The position numbers were made by a program, and so were the translations under genes. From Annona cherimola (taxonomy: Eukaryota; Streptophyta; Magnoliopsida; Magnoliales; Annonaceae): a stretch of DNA of 64,000 nt. The notes under the pieces were generated by a model. The model searched no databases. It saw only the letters and a list, made by a program, of their open reading frames with translations, and was not told the DNA's origin. The number at the start of each line of letters is the position of its first letter. Within the stretch, counting starts at the first letter, position 1. This document shows, piece by piece, positions 33,544 to 46,646 of the stretch. The stretch lies in contig CM059975.1 of the NCBI GenBank assembly GCA_030490835.1, positions 60,751,174 through 60,815,173 of the forward strand, written 5' to 3'.

Positions 33544-35760
33544 ATAAAATGGGGGCATAACTTAGAACGTGCAAATGAAGAGAAGGGGGAAGGAAATTTT
33601 CCAAAATGTGCTAAGTCTTGAGAAAGCTTGAGCACGTCCAAAGCCATCAAGGGGAAGGATAAAAGAAGAAGAAAAATATAAAGAAAAAGGAGAAGAAAAA
33701 AAAGAAGAACCAAGCAACACAAGTTGGAGTCAAGTTAGGTTCAAATCCAAGTAAGTTAAACCTAAGTTTTGAATCAATTAAATCAAGTTTTCTCTCTCAA
33801 TTCATGAGCCATGAATATGGTTCATAAATAACTCTTAAATTCTGAGTTATGATGCCTTAATATGAGTATTGAATGATTTTTGAAAGATTTAAATGAGATT
33901 AAGAGTTCAAGAGAGTGAAAATGGAAGTTTAAGTTGATTTTTTAGATGAAAGCTAACTTGGAAATTCTCAAAACCCTAAACCAAGTTACTGTATGATTTA
34001 AGCATGTTGATTTGGATGTATTTCATGTTCTTTTAGATTACACATTTTGATCTAAGCATTTGTTAATAATTTTAGCAAATATGGAACTTAGGGTTTCAAG
34101 AAATGCTCAATTTTTCCATTATTGAGTTAAAAATGATACAAGGAAGTTCTTAAATTATTTATGAATGAATTATATGGTAAAGTAACCTAATTTAAGGACC
34201 CTTTAGATGGACTAAGTGGGCTGGATGAGTTGCCCTAAATCTGATTTTTTAGGGTATGTATATGGGACGTCCAAACGGGGGCCAAAACAGATGCTTTTCA
34301 TATGATTTTTGTTGCTGTTTGTAATAAAATGATTTATGAATGTTATGGAGGGTATTTAGAAATGATTTATGAATATTATGGAGGGTAAAATACCCTAGGA
34401 TTAAGGTAATTTAAGTTTCCAAAAGGGTTTGAAAAGATTTGTCCTAAATTTAATTTTATGGATATGTGTATGGACACGTCAAAACGGGTCAAATGGATAC
34501 CCTATATGCATGAGAATGTTTCTTTTATGGAAGAAAATGAATTATGAATTTTAAATTATGACTTAAAAATCTGTTATGATTTAAGTCTTGAAAGAGGCGT
34601 TGAAATGATGAAAAATGGGTCTTAACATGGCTGTCTTGGAACCAGGTGATAAATGGATTAAAAATCTGAAGTTAAAACCTAAAGTATATGTTAATTAAGG
34701 AATTTAATGATGATGAAAATGGGTATAAGTTTCTGTGTTAAGAAATTTTAAGAAACACATAATATATGTGTTGTATGTTGAACATATGTAGAGCATATGT
34801 ATGAATGGATAATATGTGACTTATGTGAGATTTCTAAAATACAAAATATGCATGAATATGTAATGAAATGCATAAGGATGTTGCTGAACGATTAATGTTT
34901 GATTATCTCAATTTATGATATTTATTTATGAAGCTTAAAACGTCACTTATATGCTTAGAATAAGCATGGACGTAGGAAAAATGAAAAATAGATGAAAAAT
35001 GGTTAATGAGAGATATAAATTCCCAAATGATGAATTATGAATGAATGTTATTTTTTTACCCTAAATATGAGATTAAAACACAATATGGAATGAATGATAT
35101 GATATACAAGTGTATGTTGTGCATATTTGATCGACTTGAAAATCCAAATTGATTGTGTATGACATGGATTATGGGATTGGAAAACTAAGTGAGTGCAAGC
35201 AAATGGATTGTTATGAATGCAATGCTATGTTTATGTATAGGTAAAGGCAAAGAGGTAAACGAGGCGGAAAGCTAAGCAAGTAAGGTAAGCAAACAGTTTT
35301 CTAAATGCTTCTGTTTTATCAAATATGATAAAATGTTTATCAATGATATTCTAACTGTTTAAATGAGTTAGCAATTGAATGATTTTCAATTCTTTCTAAG
35401 TTGTTTAAGGATGGTCATTCCTTATCTAAATATGTATAGAAATGATATTATCTGAATTGTTTACAGCTTTTCAAGTACTTATGTCAAATGATGAATTCAT
35501 GATTTATGAATAAAAAAAATCATGCTAGCATATCAAGTTCATGTTTATGAAAGAAAGTGTGTGCACAAAAGTATGAGGTCCACCTCAAAGGTGTAAGCGG
35601 ACCGAATGTCCCCCTTTGGTGCGGCCAAGTCGCTAAGAGAGGCCGACGGCCGACGGCGCCTCCCTAGAATGGGAGAGAAGATGAAAGTGGATGGTTGCCT
35701 AGCTAGCTTCTATCCAAAAGAATATCATAATTTTAAATAATGCATCGCATTGTTTATGAC

Positions 35761-35815
35761 ATACCCTAGACGGGTATAAGAAGCATGTTTTAAGATATAC
35801 CCTCGAGTGGGTATA
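35761..35815 (+). repeat. Two hairpins with ATACCC/GGGTAT arms (T LTR)
   Basis: ATACCC-TAGAC-GGGTAT at 35761-35777 and TATACCC-6 nt-GGGTATA at 35796-35815. They occupy the place of the GGACAT/ATGTCC array of the giant LTRs, between the CCGACGGCGCC(C)TCCCT segment and the conserved tail. The architecture is the same but the arms differ. Confidence 0.75.
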
Positions 35816-36337
35816 ATATGGCTTTCCAAGTTATTTTAAATGAAAATAAATTGCCTGAAAACCTTATAGCTTGCTTATTGAGTTTCGACTCACAATTTTA
35901 TTTTCCAAATCCTAAAGACAGGTGAAGGGAGAACCATGCAAGGAGCACAAGTGGAGATTCAAGGAAAAAAAAATGAATTTCTACAAGTTCCTGTGATTGA
36001 ACTCTAGAAACTGTATGGTTATATGTTGATGACATTATTGGTGATTGAATGTTGTATAAGGGTTATATTATGTTTATGACTATGTGATGACTGTGACTAT
36101 AAATAGCAAAAAATTTTATGGTCAATGGTTAAAAATAATTTATCATGTAATGGTTAAGTAGGAAAAAAATTATAAGATCATGTGTGTATATTTCAAATGG
36201 AATATATGAAATGATAAAAACTCTAAAAGAGTTAAATATCTAAATAGCCCGCCGTGTGACAGGGCAACAATCCTGATCACATTTACCAATCAATAGATCT
36301 TGGAGTAAGGTTGTGACACTCAGGCTAGGGCGCCACA

Positions 36338-36790
36338 TATCCCATCTCGTCTTTCGTGTTTAACAAATCCCAACTAACTCTCAAACTCCCTTTGTTTCAT
36401 TTTTTATGTTTGATAAAAAGGGAGGGAGAGAGAGAGGTTTGAAAAAAAGTTTTATATTGGTTGGGTAGTTTGCAATTCAGGGCTTTCGATATTTTATAGC
36501 AATTCTGCAGAACTTGTAATCCAAATTGAATGAAAACAAAAGGATATGCATTGCTAACTATGAGGTTGTTCATATGGAATTTGGTTTGTTTGAAACTATA
36601 CTTGAAATATCGTATGAATCTATAAAACTATCAAATAAATTGTCAAACTACATTCAATGTTAAGTTGGAATGAAAAAATGCTTGAAATATCATATGGATA
36701 TATAAACCTATCAAATGCTCTATGTTGAGTTGGAAATTATTTAATAAAAAGAAGAAAGGATGATCTCAAACCTAGTTTTGTCAATCATCA
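36338..36790 (+). other. Probable SIRE 3' internal remnant (plus)
   Basis: Lies between the T LTR end and a SIRE polypurine tract. It has no ORF and is AT-rich. A locally duplicated CTTGAAATATC...CTATCAAAT segment is at about 36600-36720. The end TCAATCATCA matches the corresponding SIRE segment at 530-540 (minus), so it should be the tail of a plus-strand SIRE element; the rest is not recognisable. Confidence 0.5.
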
Positions 36791-37759
36791 AAAAGGAGAG
36801 ATTATTGTAAACTCAATTACCAAATGAAGCATGATCAAGATTTTGATGATTAACAATCAAAATTTAAGAGTTAAAGGGTACTAATACATTTGATGAAATG
36901 GTTTCAAGTTATATTTTTCAAGACCTAAATCAAAATAGACCAAGTAAATAGACCAAGTTGCATAATCAAGTCGACTCAGGCAATTGACTTAGGTCAAGTC
37001 TATAATGGAGCAAACCTCGAGAAGTAACTTAGGATGAAAGAGTTCAAGATTTAATGAGCAGATAGGTCAAGTCGCAGACTCAAGTCAACTTAGATAGTAA
37101 CTTAGGTGAAGTCAATGGGCCATGTCGACTCAGGGGTTACATGTTTTCACTGATTGGTTTAAGGTGCAAGCACAGTCACACCCTAAGTCAACTCCACCCT
37201 GTGACTTCGTCGAAGACCAAGTTGACTATGCACTTCGTCCTGAGTTTCTAAAACCTTTAAAGTTGATTTCTTCACTTATTTCTAAGAATGAAGTCACATA
37301 GTTCGACTTCACTTACGACTTGGGTCAAGTCCTAGACCAAGTCGACCTTGTTATAAACATAATGAGGAAATCAAGAATAACCCATGTTTCGATAATTAAC
37401 AATTCAAATTTGAGAACTCTAAGGTACTAACATGTGTGTTGAAATATTTAAGTTAAAAATTTCCAAATGCAAGTCATGACATATCAAGTCACAAAGTCAA
37501 GTCGACACAAGCATCAACTTAAGTCGATACCCAAGTTGAAGTTCCAAGCAACCCATGGGTACTGAAGTCGCATACCCAAGTCGACTCCGAATGCGGCTTG
37601 GGTCAATTTGTATGCCAAGTCGACCCCAACACTCAACTTGAACATAAAGGAACTCAAGACAAGCAAATTCAAGCTCAAAGATTAACTAGAAAAGTTTAAG
37701 CAACTCATACTTCGTTTAATCAAAGACAAAAATCACAAAATTGTTGATCAAGCTAAAAT

Positions 37760-39125
37760 TAATTGATATCTATTGAGTCACTTTTATACTATTTATTTTG
37801 GATAATAATTAATGAGAATGAGTGTTTAAGATGATTTAAATTCTATTTTGATTGATTTAGCCTTATTTACCATAAAATACTCATAATTAATTTGTATGTA
37901 CAAAATTAGGTGAAATCAAAGCAAAACTCATATAATTCTTAGAGAGTTAAAGTATGAGGACCAAGACCACTCAATTTGATGATTTTTGCAGATTTAAAAG
38001 GAGGCAAAACAGTAATCAAAGTAGCCTAAAACTTGATGAGACCTAAGAACTTCTTACATCCAATACATAAAATTTGGAGCAAACTGACCACTCTAGAGGC
38101 CCACATGGTTCAAACCATGTAGAGCTACGTGCCACATGGCTTGAATTATGTGGAGCCTTGGATGTGCAATCCAGGTGTACAATGGACTCTATGCACTAGC
38201 TACTCCCCTGTACCCTATATGAACACCTATTGGGAACGTCCGAAGGTATCTTAGAACGTCATTGGAGCTAGGATTGAGGTTAGGGTGCAAGAGGAGTGAA
38301 GAGCATGAGGTGAGAAACAAGGCAGCGAGTTACTTGGAGTGGTCGAGACACCATCGAGGCTTCCAATCAATAAGCTTTTCCTGTCTTTCTTTTGATTTTA
38401 ATTGTCTTATTTATGATAGATATTTGATACAATATTATGTTGTGTTTTTTTTAATATAAACATGTCAAGTTAAACCCGTTATCTATTTTGTGTTCAATGT
38501 AGCAGATATTGTGGTTTGATTATTTAAGATTTTTTGTTAATTTAATATCTTGTGATCTTAATACTTATTGGGTGTATGGTACCACACTTTGACATGATTT
38601 CATATATTAGGTGAAGGAATTGAAAGGTGGAAGTCTAATATAAAACAATCAAAAATTAAACCTGAAAATCTAAGACCATGAAAATAGCCTCGATGACCTT
38701 GAAGAATCTCATGAACTTCCATAAAATTTAATGAATTTTAATTGACTTAATCTCATAAAAATAGGTGGTTAAGAAGATTAAGGTATGCCTTATAGGTTTC
38801 AAAAGAAGATGCAAGAATAATATTAGGATAGTTCTTCTTTAACACATAATATCCGGATTAAATAAATAATCCACATATCCTTTGCAGACAACACATGTGA
38901 AACCCTAGACCCTAGGTGCTTGCATCTCTTCAATTTTAATTCTCATTCCATGTCGCTAAGATCGACCTCCCCATCTTCTTATTTCTTTCTTTTTACTTTA
39001 TTCTCTCTATATTTTATATAAGTGTTTAAATTTATTGTCTTAAGTCCTGAATTCTCTGTGCATCGATATTTTATATATGACAATCTACAGCCACATCCAC
39101 TTGCGGCGAGATTGCGGATAATATC
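37760..39125 (+). mobile_element. Y-family LTR, copy 1 (limits approximate)
   Basis: Homologous to about 58900-60955: shared text includes CAATAAGCTTTTC, ATGATTTCATATAT, GTGGAAGTCTAATAT, AAACCTGAAAATCTAAGACC and a final ATCGATATTTTA with CACTTGCGG(C/T)GAGATT. The end word resembles Tat/Athila-type LTR tails, but no coding region is attached. It interrupts AAGTC-rich SIRE LTR sequence. I could not fix a TSD, so limits may be wrong by about 40 bases. Confidence 0.7.
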
Positions 39126-39940
39126 CAAGTACATGATTCAAAATGAAGAGCAGTACATCTTAAGTCTTGAAGAATATTGAGACAAATGAAGATGAAACTT
39201 GACGAAATAAGAGAATATATGTCAAAGTACTTGATTCATTAAATCTTAAAAAATCAAAGAGTATATTGTATAATGAAGTCATAACCTAAGTCGACGTCAC
39301 TTGCGACTTTGGTCAAGTCCGAGACCAAGTTGACTCCTAAATAGAACTTGAAGCTGAAAGCAAGGAGGAAACCTTCAAGAAGAAAATGCGAAAGACCGAA
39401 GTCACAAACCAAGTTGACTCCAGCCTGCGACTTAGGTGAAGTCACATTCGAAGTCAACTTCAAGTGCGACTTCAATCGTAATAGTCGGAAAAATTCAAAC
39501 GTTGACACATTTAATGCGCACCACCTACCCTGCAACATTTAAAATAACTCCTTTTTTATTTAAGGTACAACAAGGGGAGTTATGAAGGTTAGTTAGAGCA
39601 TTTATTGAACCCTCACCTTTCTACTAACGAACAATTAAGAGATCATTAAGTCCTCCAAAAGAAAGCACTATAATATTCACTGCAAGTGCTTAAGTTTCTC
39701 ATCAATCTCAAGCTTGACCAAGTTCTTCTCTGTGCTGAAATGCTCTCTACATAATCTATAATGTGTAGAATTTTCTTTTAATTCATTCTCTTATAATTCT
39801 ACTTAGCTTGGTGTTGGAGACCAAGGCCAAGTAAAGACAGAGTAGTGAATGAATGGAGTATGTCTCACTGTCTACTTGCAATGTGATTATAAAGGGCCCT
39901 TAGAGTTCTATTCTAGAAGAAAGAAAGGGCTTAGTGCTAT

Positions 39941-40201
39941 ATCTAATTATATTTAACATGTATATCAATTTATAATATTTTTGGAGATTTTTAGATATTT
40001 ATTTTGGATTTAATTACTAAAATGCCACTAATTTTTAAAAATCCAAAATAAATATCTAAAAATCTCTAAAAATGGTAAAAATTGATAAAGATGTTAAATA
40101 CACTTAGATTAATAAGTTCATGAAAATATTTTGAAAAAAAAATTAAAAAAATAGGTGTATGCACCCGGGAGCATTGAGGCTCAATGCTCCTGGGTGCACC
40201 T
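39941..40201. mobile_element. Foldback / MITE-like insertion with terminal palindrome
   Basis: About 75-base arms facing each other at roughly 39946-40021 and 40032-40108: TTTAGATATTTATTTTGGAT on one side, ATCCAAAATAAATATCTAAA on the other. After an AT-rich spacer comes a nearly perfect 49-base palindrome at 40153-40201, whose arm reads AGGTG..TGCACCC.GGAGCAT. The surrounding SIRE LTR aligns with other copies only outside about 39950-40210, so this is an insertion. No TSD was identified and no transposase is present. Confidence 0.6.
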
Positions 40202-43200
40202 GATCAGCTCTCATGGAATCCAAGACACAAGAATGTGCTCTTAAAAGAGTAGAGTAGGGAGGGTTGTCCCGAACTACTATAATTTTTTGTGTTCACTATT
40301 ATTACTCTATTTGCTTTATTACTCTCCATGTTTTCATTCAAGGGAACTTAATTCACAAGGGGTTTAGTTTAAGATACTAAAAGAAATTTAAAAGAACTGA
40401 ATTCACCCTTCCCCTCTTAGGTTTTTCTACAAACTCAGGACCAACAGACCTGAGATTGGAACTTAAAACTGAAAACGATGAGCAAACCTCTCAAGAAGAA
40501 AATGAGGAGACTGAAGTCACAACCCAAATCGACTCTAGTTTGCAACTTGGGTAAAGTTGCATTCGAAGTTAACTTCAAATGCGACTTGAATCATAACGAT
40601 CACAAAAATTTTAACATTGGCGCATTTAGTGCACGCCACCTACCCTCAGATGTTCAAAATAACTTCACATCTATTTAAGGGACGTCAAGAGGAGTTATGA
40701 GAATTAATAAGAGGAACTCTCACTTTCACTTTAAGAGTTACAATTTCTCATCCATCTTAAGCATTCAATTCTCTCCTTTGTTAAGTCCGCTCTACAAAAT
40801 CTGTAAAGAGAGCAACTTCTCATCCATCTCAAGCAATCAAGAGTTCTCATCCATCTTTATTTTCATTTGAGTTTAGTCCCCTTGAATTAAAACATGAAGA
40901 GTAAAGAGAGCAAATAAAATCACACACAAAAGGCATATTGAATTATAGTAGTTTGGAACAACCATTCCTACTTCACTCTTCTAAGAGCACTGCTTTGTGT
41001 CTTGGGTTCCACTCTTTCAATAATAGTATAACTAGAGCCCTTGTTCTCTTCTAGGTTATAGCTCTAGGGAATCTTTACAACAACAGTACAAGTAGACGGT
41101 GAGTTCCACTCTAACTGTACACTACTTATCTTTACTTGGCTTCGTCTTCAACACCAAGCCAAGTAGCGATACAACAAAATGATTCAAAAAATGAAATCTA
41201 TACATTATAGATTGTGTAAAGCAAATTCAGCATGAGAGAGAACTCGTTAATGCTTAAGATGGTTGAGAAGTTGTAGCTCTTGCAATGAAAGATAGAGTTC
41301 CTTGACAAGCCGCATATATGCTTAATTAAATTGCTCATTCTCACGCAAGTATATGTGCCGTATAAGTAATAAAGTGTGAATAGAGTGTCGATCCCACGAA
41401 GACTAGCTTAAACTAATTATATCTCAAAATTCAATTGTCTTTGAAAATGGAGAGTTTAAATGATTATTTGAATGGAACTTAAAAGTTGATAGAAAATAAA
41501 ATGAGTCAAGGGCTAATGGATTGAGCAGAAATGAGTAGGGATTTTTAAAGTTAATTATAATAGATGGGAAAACGGGTACCCTTGACTCTAAACTATATTA
41601 ATTAGGTTCCATTTCAATTTGTGGTGTCAGAATTTACTATTCTAGGTTCATATATATTTATGTACACCTTCCAACATGTATAAACATAATCTCGTCACAC
41701 CTTATTATTATGTTTCGATGCAAACAAGTATGATGGATCGATTAGCTCATAACCTACTTAAGATTACACAAAGTTAAATGGTATATTCCTATCCATTTTA
41801 ATATTCCACCCTACTAGGGTTAGAAACTTGTGCCATACATGTGAATCTTATCTAGAATCATCTTTTCCAAGCATAAATCCAGAAAATAGATTGTCTTACA
41901 AGGTAGCTAAGCTTGTAAAAAGTATTAAACACTACATATACAAGTAAATCCACATAGCACATGTATACAACATCTAGATATTCATATTCAAACCATAAAG
42001 AACCTAATCAACATAGTTTAAGAGTCAAATCTTCTCAATCTCCCATCTCTTGGAGTTTAGCCCAAAATTGTAAAATCAAATCCCATAACAAATAAGTTTA
42101 GATACATCCAACAAAAGAGAAGAAGAAAAATATGTAAAGAATAAGAAAAAAGAGATTGAAACTTGCTGGTTTCCACCACCAAAGTTTGATCTTCACTACA
42201 AAATCTCCCTCAGCTTGAAATCCTTTATTTTCTCCACTTGTGGCTGCTTCCATGAGCCTCCCGGCTACTACTCTCAAACCCTAAGCATCAATTTTATACT
42301 CCCTCACGAAGCTAAGATGAAACACGTGCAAAATTTACACATGTGTGAGTTGGCCTCGCGGCGCCAGGTGGTTGGTCAGAGCACCAATTCTTTGGACTCT
42401 TTTGCTCTTCTAGAGTTTTCCTGTAGCTCCGTTATGTCTGTTGTTGGTGCTAAGGTTTCAAAAATATGGCACCAAAGAGCCAGTTCAAGCACTTAGCAGG
42501 GCTAAAATTCAACTTTCTTTAGGATCCTCATGCTTCATCCTTCCTTGAGCTTTCATTCTTCACTCTCCTTGTTCCTACAACAAATATTATGGAACCCCAC
42601 CTATCTTAAAGCATAACAAATATAGCTTAGAGCTTGTATGGATAGGATTAGAGCAACTAGCTAAGTAAGTGATTAAGTTAATCACCCATGATTATCATGT
42701 AATTAAGCACTAAAGGATGAAAATGAGTTAGAGAGTGATAAGGTAGCGTGAGCAATTATTGTCATTTTTTATTTTTTTTTTGAGGAATTATTTAAGAAAT
42801 TGATATCTTGTGATATACAAGATGGATTTATATGAAATTTTATGGGAAAGCCTAAGTTGGTATGCCCCATATGATGAACGGTTTGAATCATGGAAAGTAT
42901 GAATGGAAAGGGGTTAATGAGTAGAGTTACATGATATTTTATGAATTAAATTCATTTTGCTAATATCTTAGCATACATTCATTATTTTGAGATAAAAATT
43001 TTTATGAACGGCTAACTTAATGAGTTCTATGATATGAATGGATAGGATTTTGTCAAACCTTGTTATGAAACCCTAAATGACATATGTTAATTGTGTTTAA
43101 ATATTAATGATGAAGATTAATTAAGGCCATTGACTTTTGATCATCAAAAGTGGATTGTCATAAATGCAAGAGTGGACTTTTGGTCAGCCACTTTTGAGGT

Positions 43201-43490
43201 GTCAAGCTATGGCGAATGAAGCAAGGGAAAAGTCAACCAAAATTAATGCAAGTTGATTAATTACAATTCCCTTTGCATATGTGTCGAGCTAGGGATTAAT
43301 GGGCAGATTTTTATTTACAAAAAATGCAAAAAATCACAAGATAATTGCCTCTCCTCGTGGACACATGTATGGCTCAAATTGGGCAGCAATAAAGCAAGAT
43401 GAATGGCTAGGATTTGTGCATCAATTAATTAAGTAAATTATTTACATAAATCAGGATTTATTATGTGGCATTAGGAGGTAAAATTCAGCA

Positions 43491-43500
43491 TATATAAAAA
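43491..43500 (+). promoter_or_regulatory. TATA box in T solo LTR
   Basis: TATATAAAAA at 0.9 kb from the LTR start, followed by an AG-rich leader, a promoter arrangement matching the other T LTRs. Confidence 0.55.
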
Positions 43501-44934
43501 GGGAACAAGGGTAGCAACATGGGACGTTTCTAGCTTGAAATAGAGGAGAAAAAACTTAGAAAAAAGAGGAGAAAGGGAGTTAGAGTAGGGGTGTCCAAAA
43601 CAGCAACTAAAGAGGGGATTTCTCCTTCAAAATTTCAGGTATGAGATCCCCTACTGTCACCAAGATTTGGAAATTTAAATTTCATCTTATGCATATATGA
43701 TAAGGGGGTGACGTCCAAGCTAGATATTAAAAAAACAAAATTCTATTTAATTAAGTTAATCCTATGATAAAACAGATGATATATGTAGAATTTTGGAAAT
43801 TTAGAGTTAGTGATTAATGGTTTAGCATGTATGTTACGTTAAGATGCATATAGGAAAATGGAACTTAATGAATATACACACGTATGTGGCTGTTTTGAGA
43901 ATAGGTGATGATTCCAGAAATTTTAATAGAATTTTGGGAATTATGGGATGCAAGCAAGCACTTAACATAGCGAAAAGAATAGTGGATTGATGATTTTCCA
44001 TGTGTATATCATTAAGGTTCAATTGTATAAATGAAACTTAGTGAAAATGAGCTCAAATAGGGCTGTTTTGAATAAGGGACATGAATTTCAGAAAATTTGA
44101 GGCAAGAATAACTTATTATAAGTTATAAACAAGTATATAAAATGACCCTAAGAGTTGTGGATTTGTGGGGTAACATGTATGCACGATTAAGGTGGAATTA
44201 TAAAGTGCAAAACTTAATGAAAATATGAACGTATGGGGCTGTTTTGGAAAAGATAGTTATTATAGAAATTTTGATGCAAAAATGGTTGCTATCAACTATG
44301 AATAAGTGCTTTGAAAAATCACAAGAGTTGTGAAAAGATTGTATTTAATGTATACATCATCAAGGTATAATGGTACAAATGGAACTTAACCAAACATGAG
44401 ACAAAACATGGCTGTTTTGGAATGATGACTTAATCCAGAAATTTAAAGTGAATTTATGTTGTTAAAGCTTATGAATAAGCACCTAACAAGACCACAAGAG
44501 TGGTTGTTTGATAATTTTTCATGTGGTGCAATCAAGAAAGCATAACTTAGTGAAAATATACATTTACGTGGCTATTTCGTTAATGGTAGAAAATTCCAGA
44601 AATTCAACAAAGAAATGACTTAATATAAGTCGTAGATAATTGCCTTGAATGACTACAAAAGTTAGTGTTCAAAGCAATTAATTACTAAGTCACGTAAGTG
44701 TGTGAAAAAGAGAGTATTAGAAGGGTAAATATGAAGTTAATAAACCTTACTTGAACTTGGCTTACTATAGTTTCCAGTAAGTGTATTGAATGATTGAAAA
44801 GAGATTAAATTCCCCAGATGAGGGTATTGAGTCAAATGAATGACTCACCGTTGAAAAATGTGCCTATATGTGACATACAAGATAATGGTGTTAATCTCAA
44901 AGAAAGAAATAATTAAGGCAAACATGTTATGATC

Positions 44935-44959
44935 TATATATATATATATATATATATAT
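44935..44959 (+). repeat. (TA)n microsatellite
   Basis: About 12 TA units, bracketed by GATC on the left and AAGATC on the right, inside the T solo LTR. It is absent from the other T LTRs. Confidence 0.95.
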
Positions 44960-46646
44960 CAAGATCATGTAAGAATTGGGGACAAGTGATATATGAACAT
45001 GAATTAAATAAAAGGCAAGGCATGAAAGCATATGATGATATGCAAGCATATAAGATGATCATTTTCCACTTGTCTAGCTGAAGGTAAGGAAAAGATCCAA
45101 GGTACGAGTTGAACTTCCCACAGGTAAGCAAGCAAACTTTTAAAAATGTTGATTTCATCTCAAGGATTGAAATATTTGAAAGGGCTTTATATTGATGATT
45201 CTAAGATTTGCTTGTAAGCAAGCAATATTTTTGAAAATGATGTTATTCTCAATTGTTGAAATGAATGGTGAATTGCTTTATTAAAATGATATATGGAGAT
45301 AAGCCCTTCAAAATCTTATTACAAAAAGGATTTTATGATAAGGAAGTTTGATTCCTTTATGAAATGATGTTTATGAGAAAGCAAAACTTTTTGAAAATGT
45401 TATCTTTCAGATATGAAAATGTTTTGGGATTGCTTCATTGTAAGCAAGCCCTTTTTAAACGTTGAAGTGTTTAGAAATTTTTTCATGTGAATATTTCAAA
45501 AGAGTTTGTGAAAAGAAAGTTTGATTTCTCTACGAAAATGGTATTTGCAAGCAAAGCATTTGAAAAAGGATGTTCTTGAAATGTTTAGAATATCTTTGAA
45601 TAGTAAAAGATTCGAAAATGCTTTATACTGATGTTTCTAAAAAAGTTTGAGGATGGCCAACCCAATAAGTTGATTGTATTAGATGATTTGATTTTTGTTG
45701 TTAATGGTGTTCAAAGAATATGCATGTTTTTTCTATATATGAGAATCATAGGGATGTCATATAAATAAAAAAATATGATGTCGGAGTGGATGAATAGAAA
45801 AGATGTGCTTGCATATCCTTTTTAAAGCCTAAAAATGGGAATAAAAATATTTCCAAGAAAAACTTTTAAAAATGTTACTTTTTTTCCAATTATTGAAAGG
45901 TTTTGGGATTGTTTTATCATGTAAGTTCTAAAACTTGTTTACAAGTAAACAAGTAAACTTTTGAAACTATTAATTTTTCTTAAAAATTGACATGTTTTGA
46001 ATTTCCTTGAATTTTGAAGTATTTTGAAAACTGCTTTATATTGATGATTTTAAAACCGTTTAAGGGTGGTCATCCCAAAAATTGTGATTTGAATACTGTT
46101 TTACAAATTATGTTCAAAATGAGTACGCAAAATCTTATCTACATGAGAATGACCAAAATGTCATGTGATTGAGGTATATAATGTCGGGGTGAATGAAAGT
46201 CATGCATGGAAAGTTAGGATGTTAGTTAAGGTAAGAAAAGTCATGATTCATGGGTAGTTGTGCCTTTGAAATTCCTAAGTTGGTGAGACTGGCGTCTTTT
46301 AGTAGAATAGTCATATTTCCATAGGTAGTTGATTACTTGGTAAGTGCCATCTACCATATGACGGGGATTTCAGCTGGCAAGCGTACCATCACATGAAGAA
46401 TTATGACATCAATGGAAATGATGTGTTTGCATATTCATTGTTTATGAAATGACCTTGACAAAGAGTTTTCAAGCTTTCAATTTTTAGAAAGGACATGGAC
46501 AAATGTCTGTGGGATTTTACGTTAAAAAGGGCACAGAGTTGTCAAGCCTTCAGTTTTGAAAAAAAAAAGACACAAACAGATGTCTGTGAGATTTCATGTT
46601 AAAAAAGGCACGAACTAAGGTCTGTGATTATTTTATGAAATCATGC

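Larger units (their letters stand above)
32398..36337 (+). repeat. T element 3' LTR, 3.9 kb
   Basis: Starts TGTAATACCTAG after the PPT and ends GGGCGCCACA at 36337, followed by TATCC. Its tail (GACAGGGCAACAATCCTGAT, CACATTTACCAATCAATAGA, GGAGTAAGG) is shared with the giant T LTRs. A TATA box (TATAAAATC) is at 33535, 1.14 kb in, followed by a purine-rich leader and a possible splice-donor-like AAGTAAGTT. There is no second LTR of this subfamily in the window, so it cannot be dated by LTR divergence. Confidence 0.9.
37349..40446 (+). mobile_element. SIRE-type solo LTR inside a SIRE LTR
   Basis: Begins TGTTATAAAC and ends GGACCAACA, with a perfect TSD GACCT at 37344-37348 and 40447-40451. The outer LTR of the same family continues on both sides. 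It carries two further insertions: the Y LTR and a foldback element. Without them it is about 1.5 kb, like the S1 LTR. It is read on the plus strand. Confidence 0.87.
36803..40865 (+). repeat. SIRE-type 3' LTR (plus), truncated, split by solo LTR
   Basis: Preceded by a PPT (AAAAAGGAGAGAT, about 36790-36802). It starts TATTGTAAACTC and includes the GATGATTAACAATC word near the LTR start, as in S1 read on the minus strand. Interrupted at 37349 and resuming at 40452 with AAGTC/GACTT modules, a CTATTTAAGG promoter-like word at about 40672 and the leader. It breaks off near 40865, where a SIRE LTR in the other orientation begins. Confidence 0.78.
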
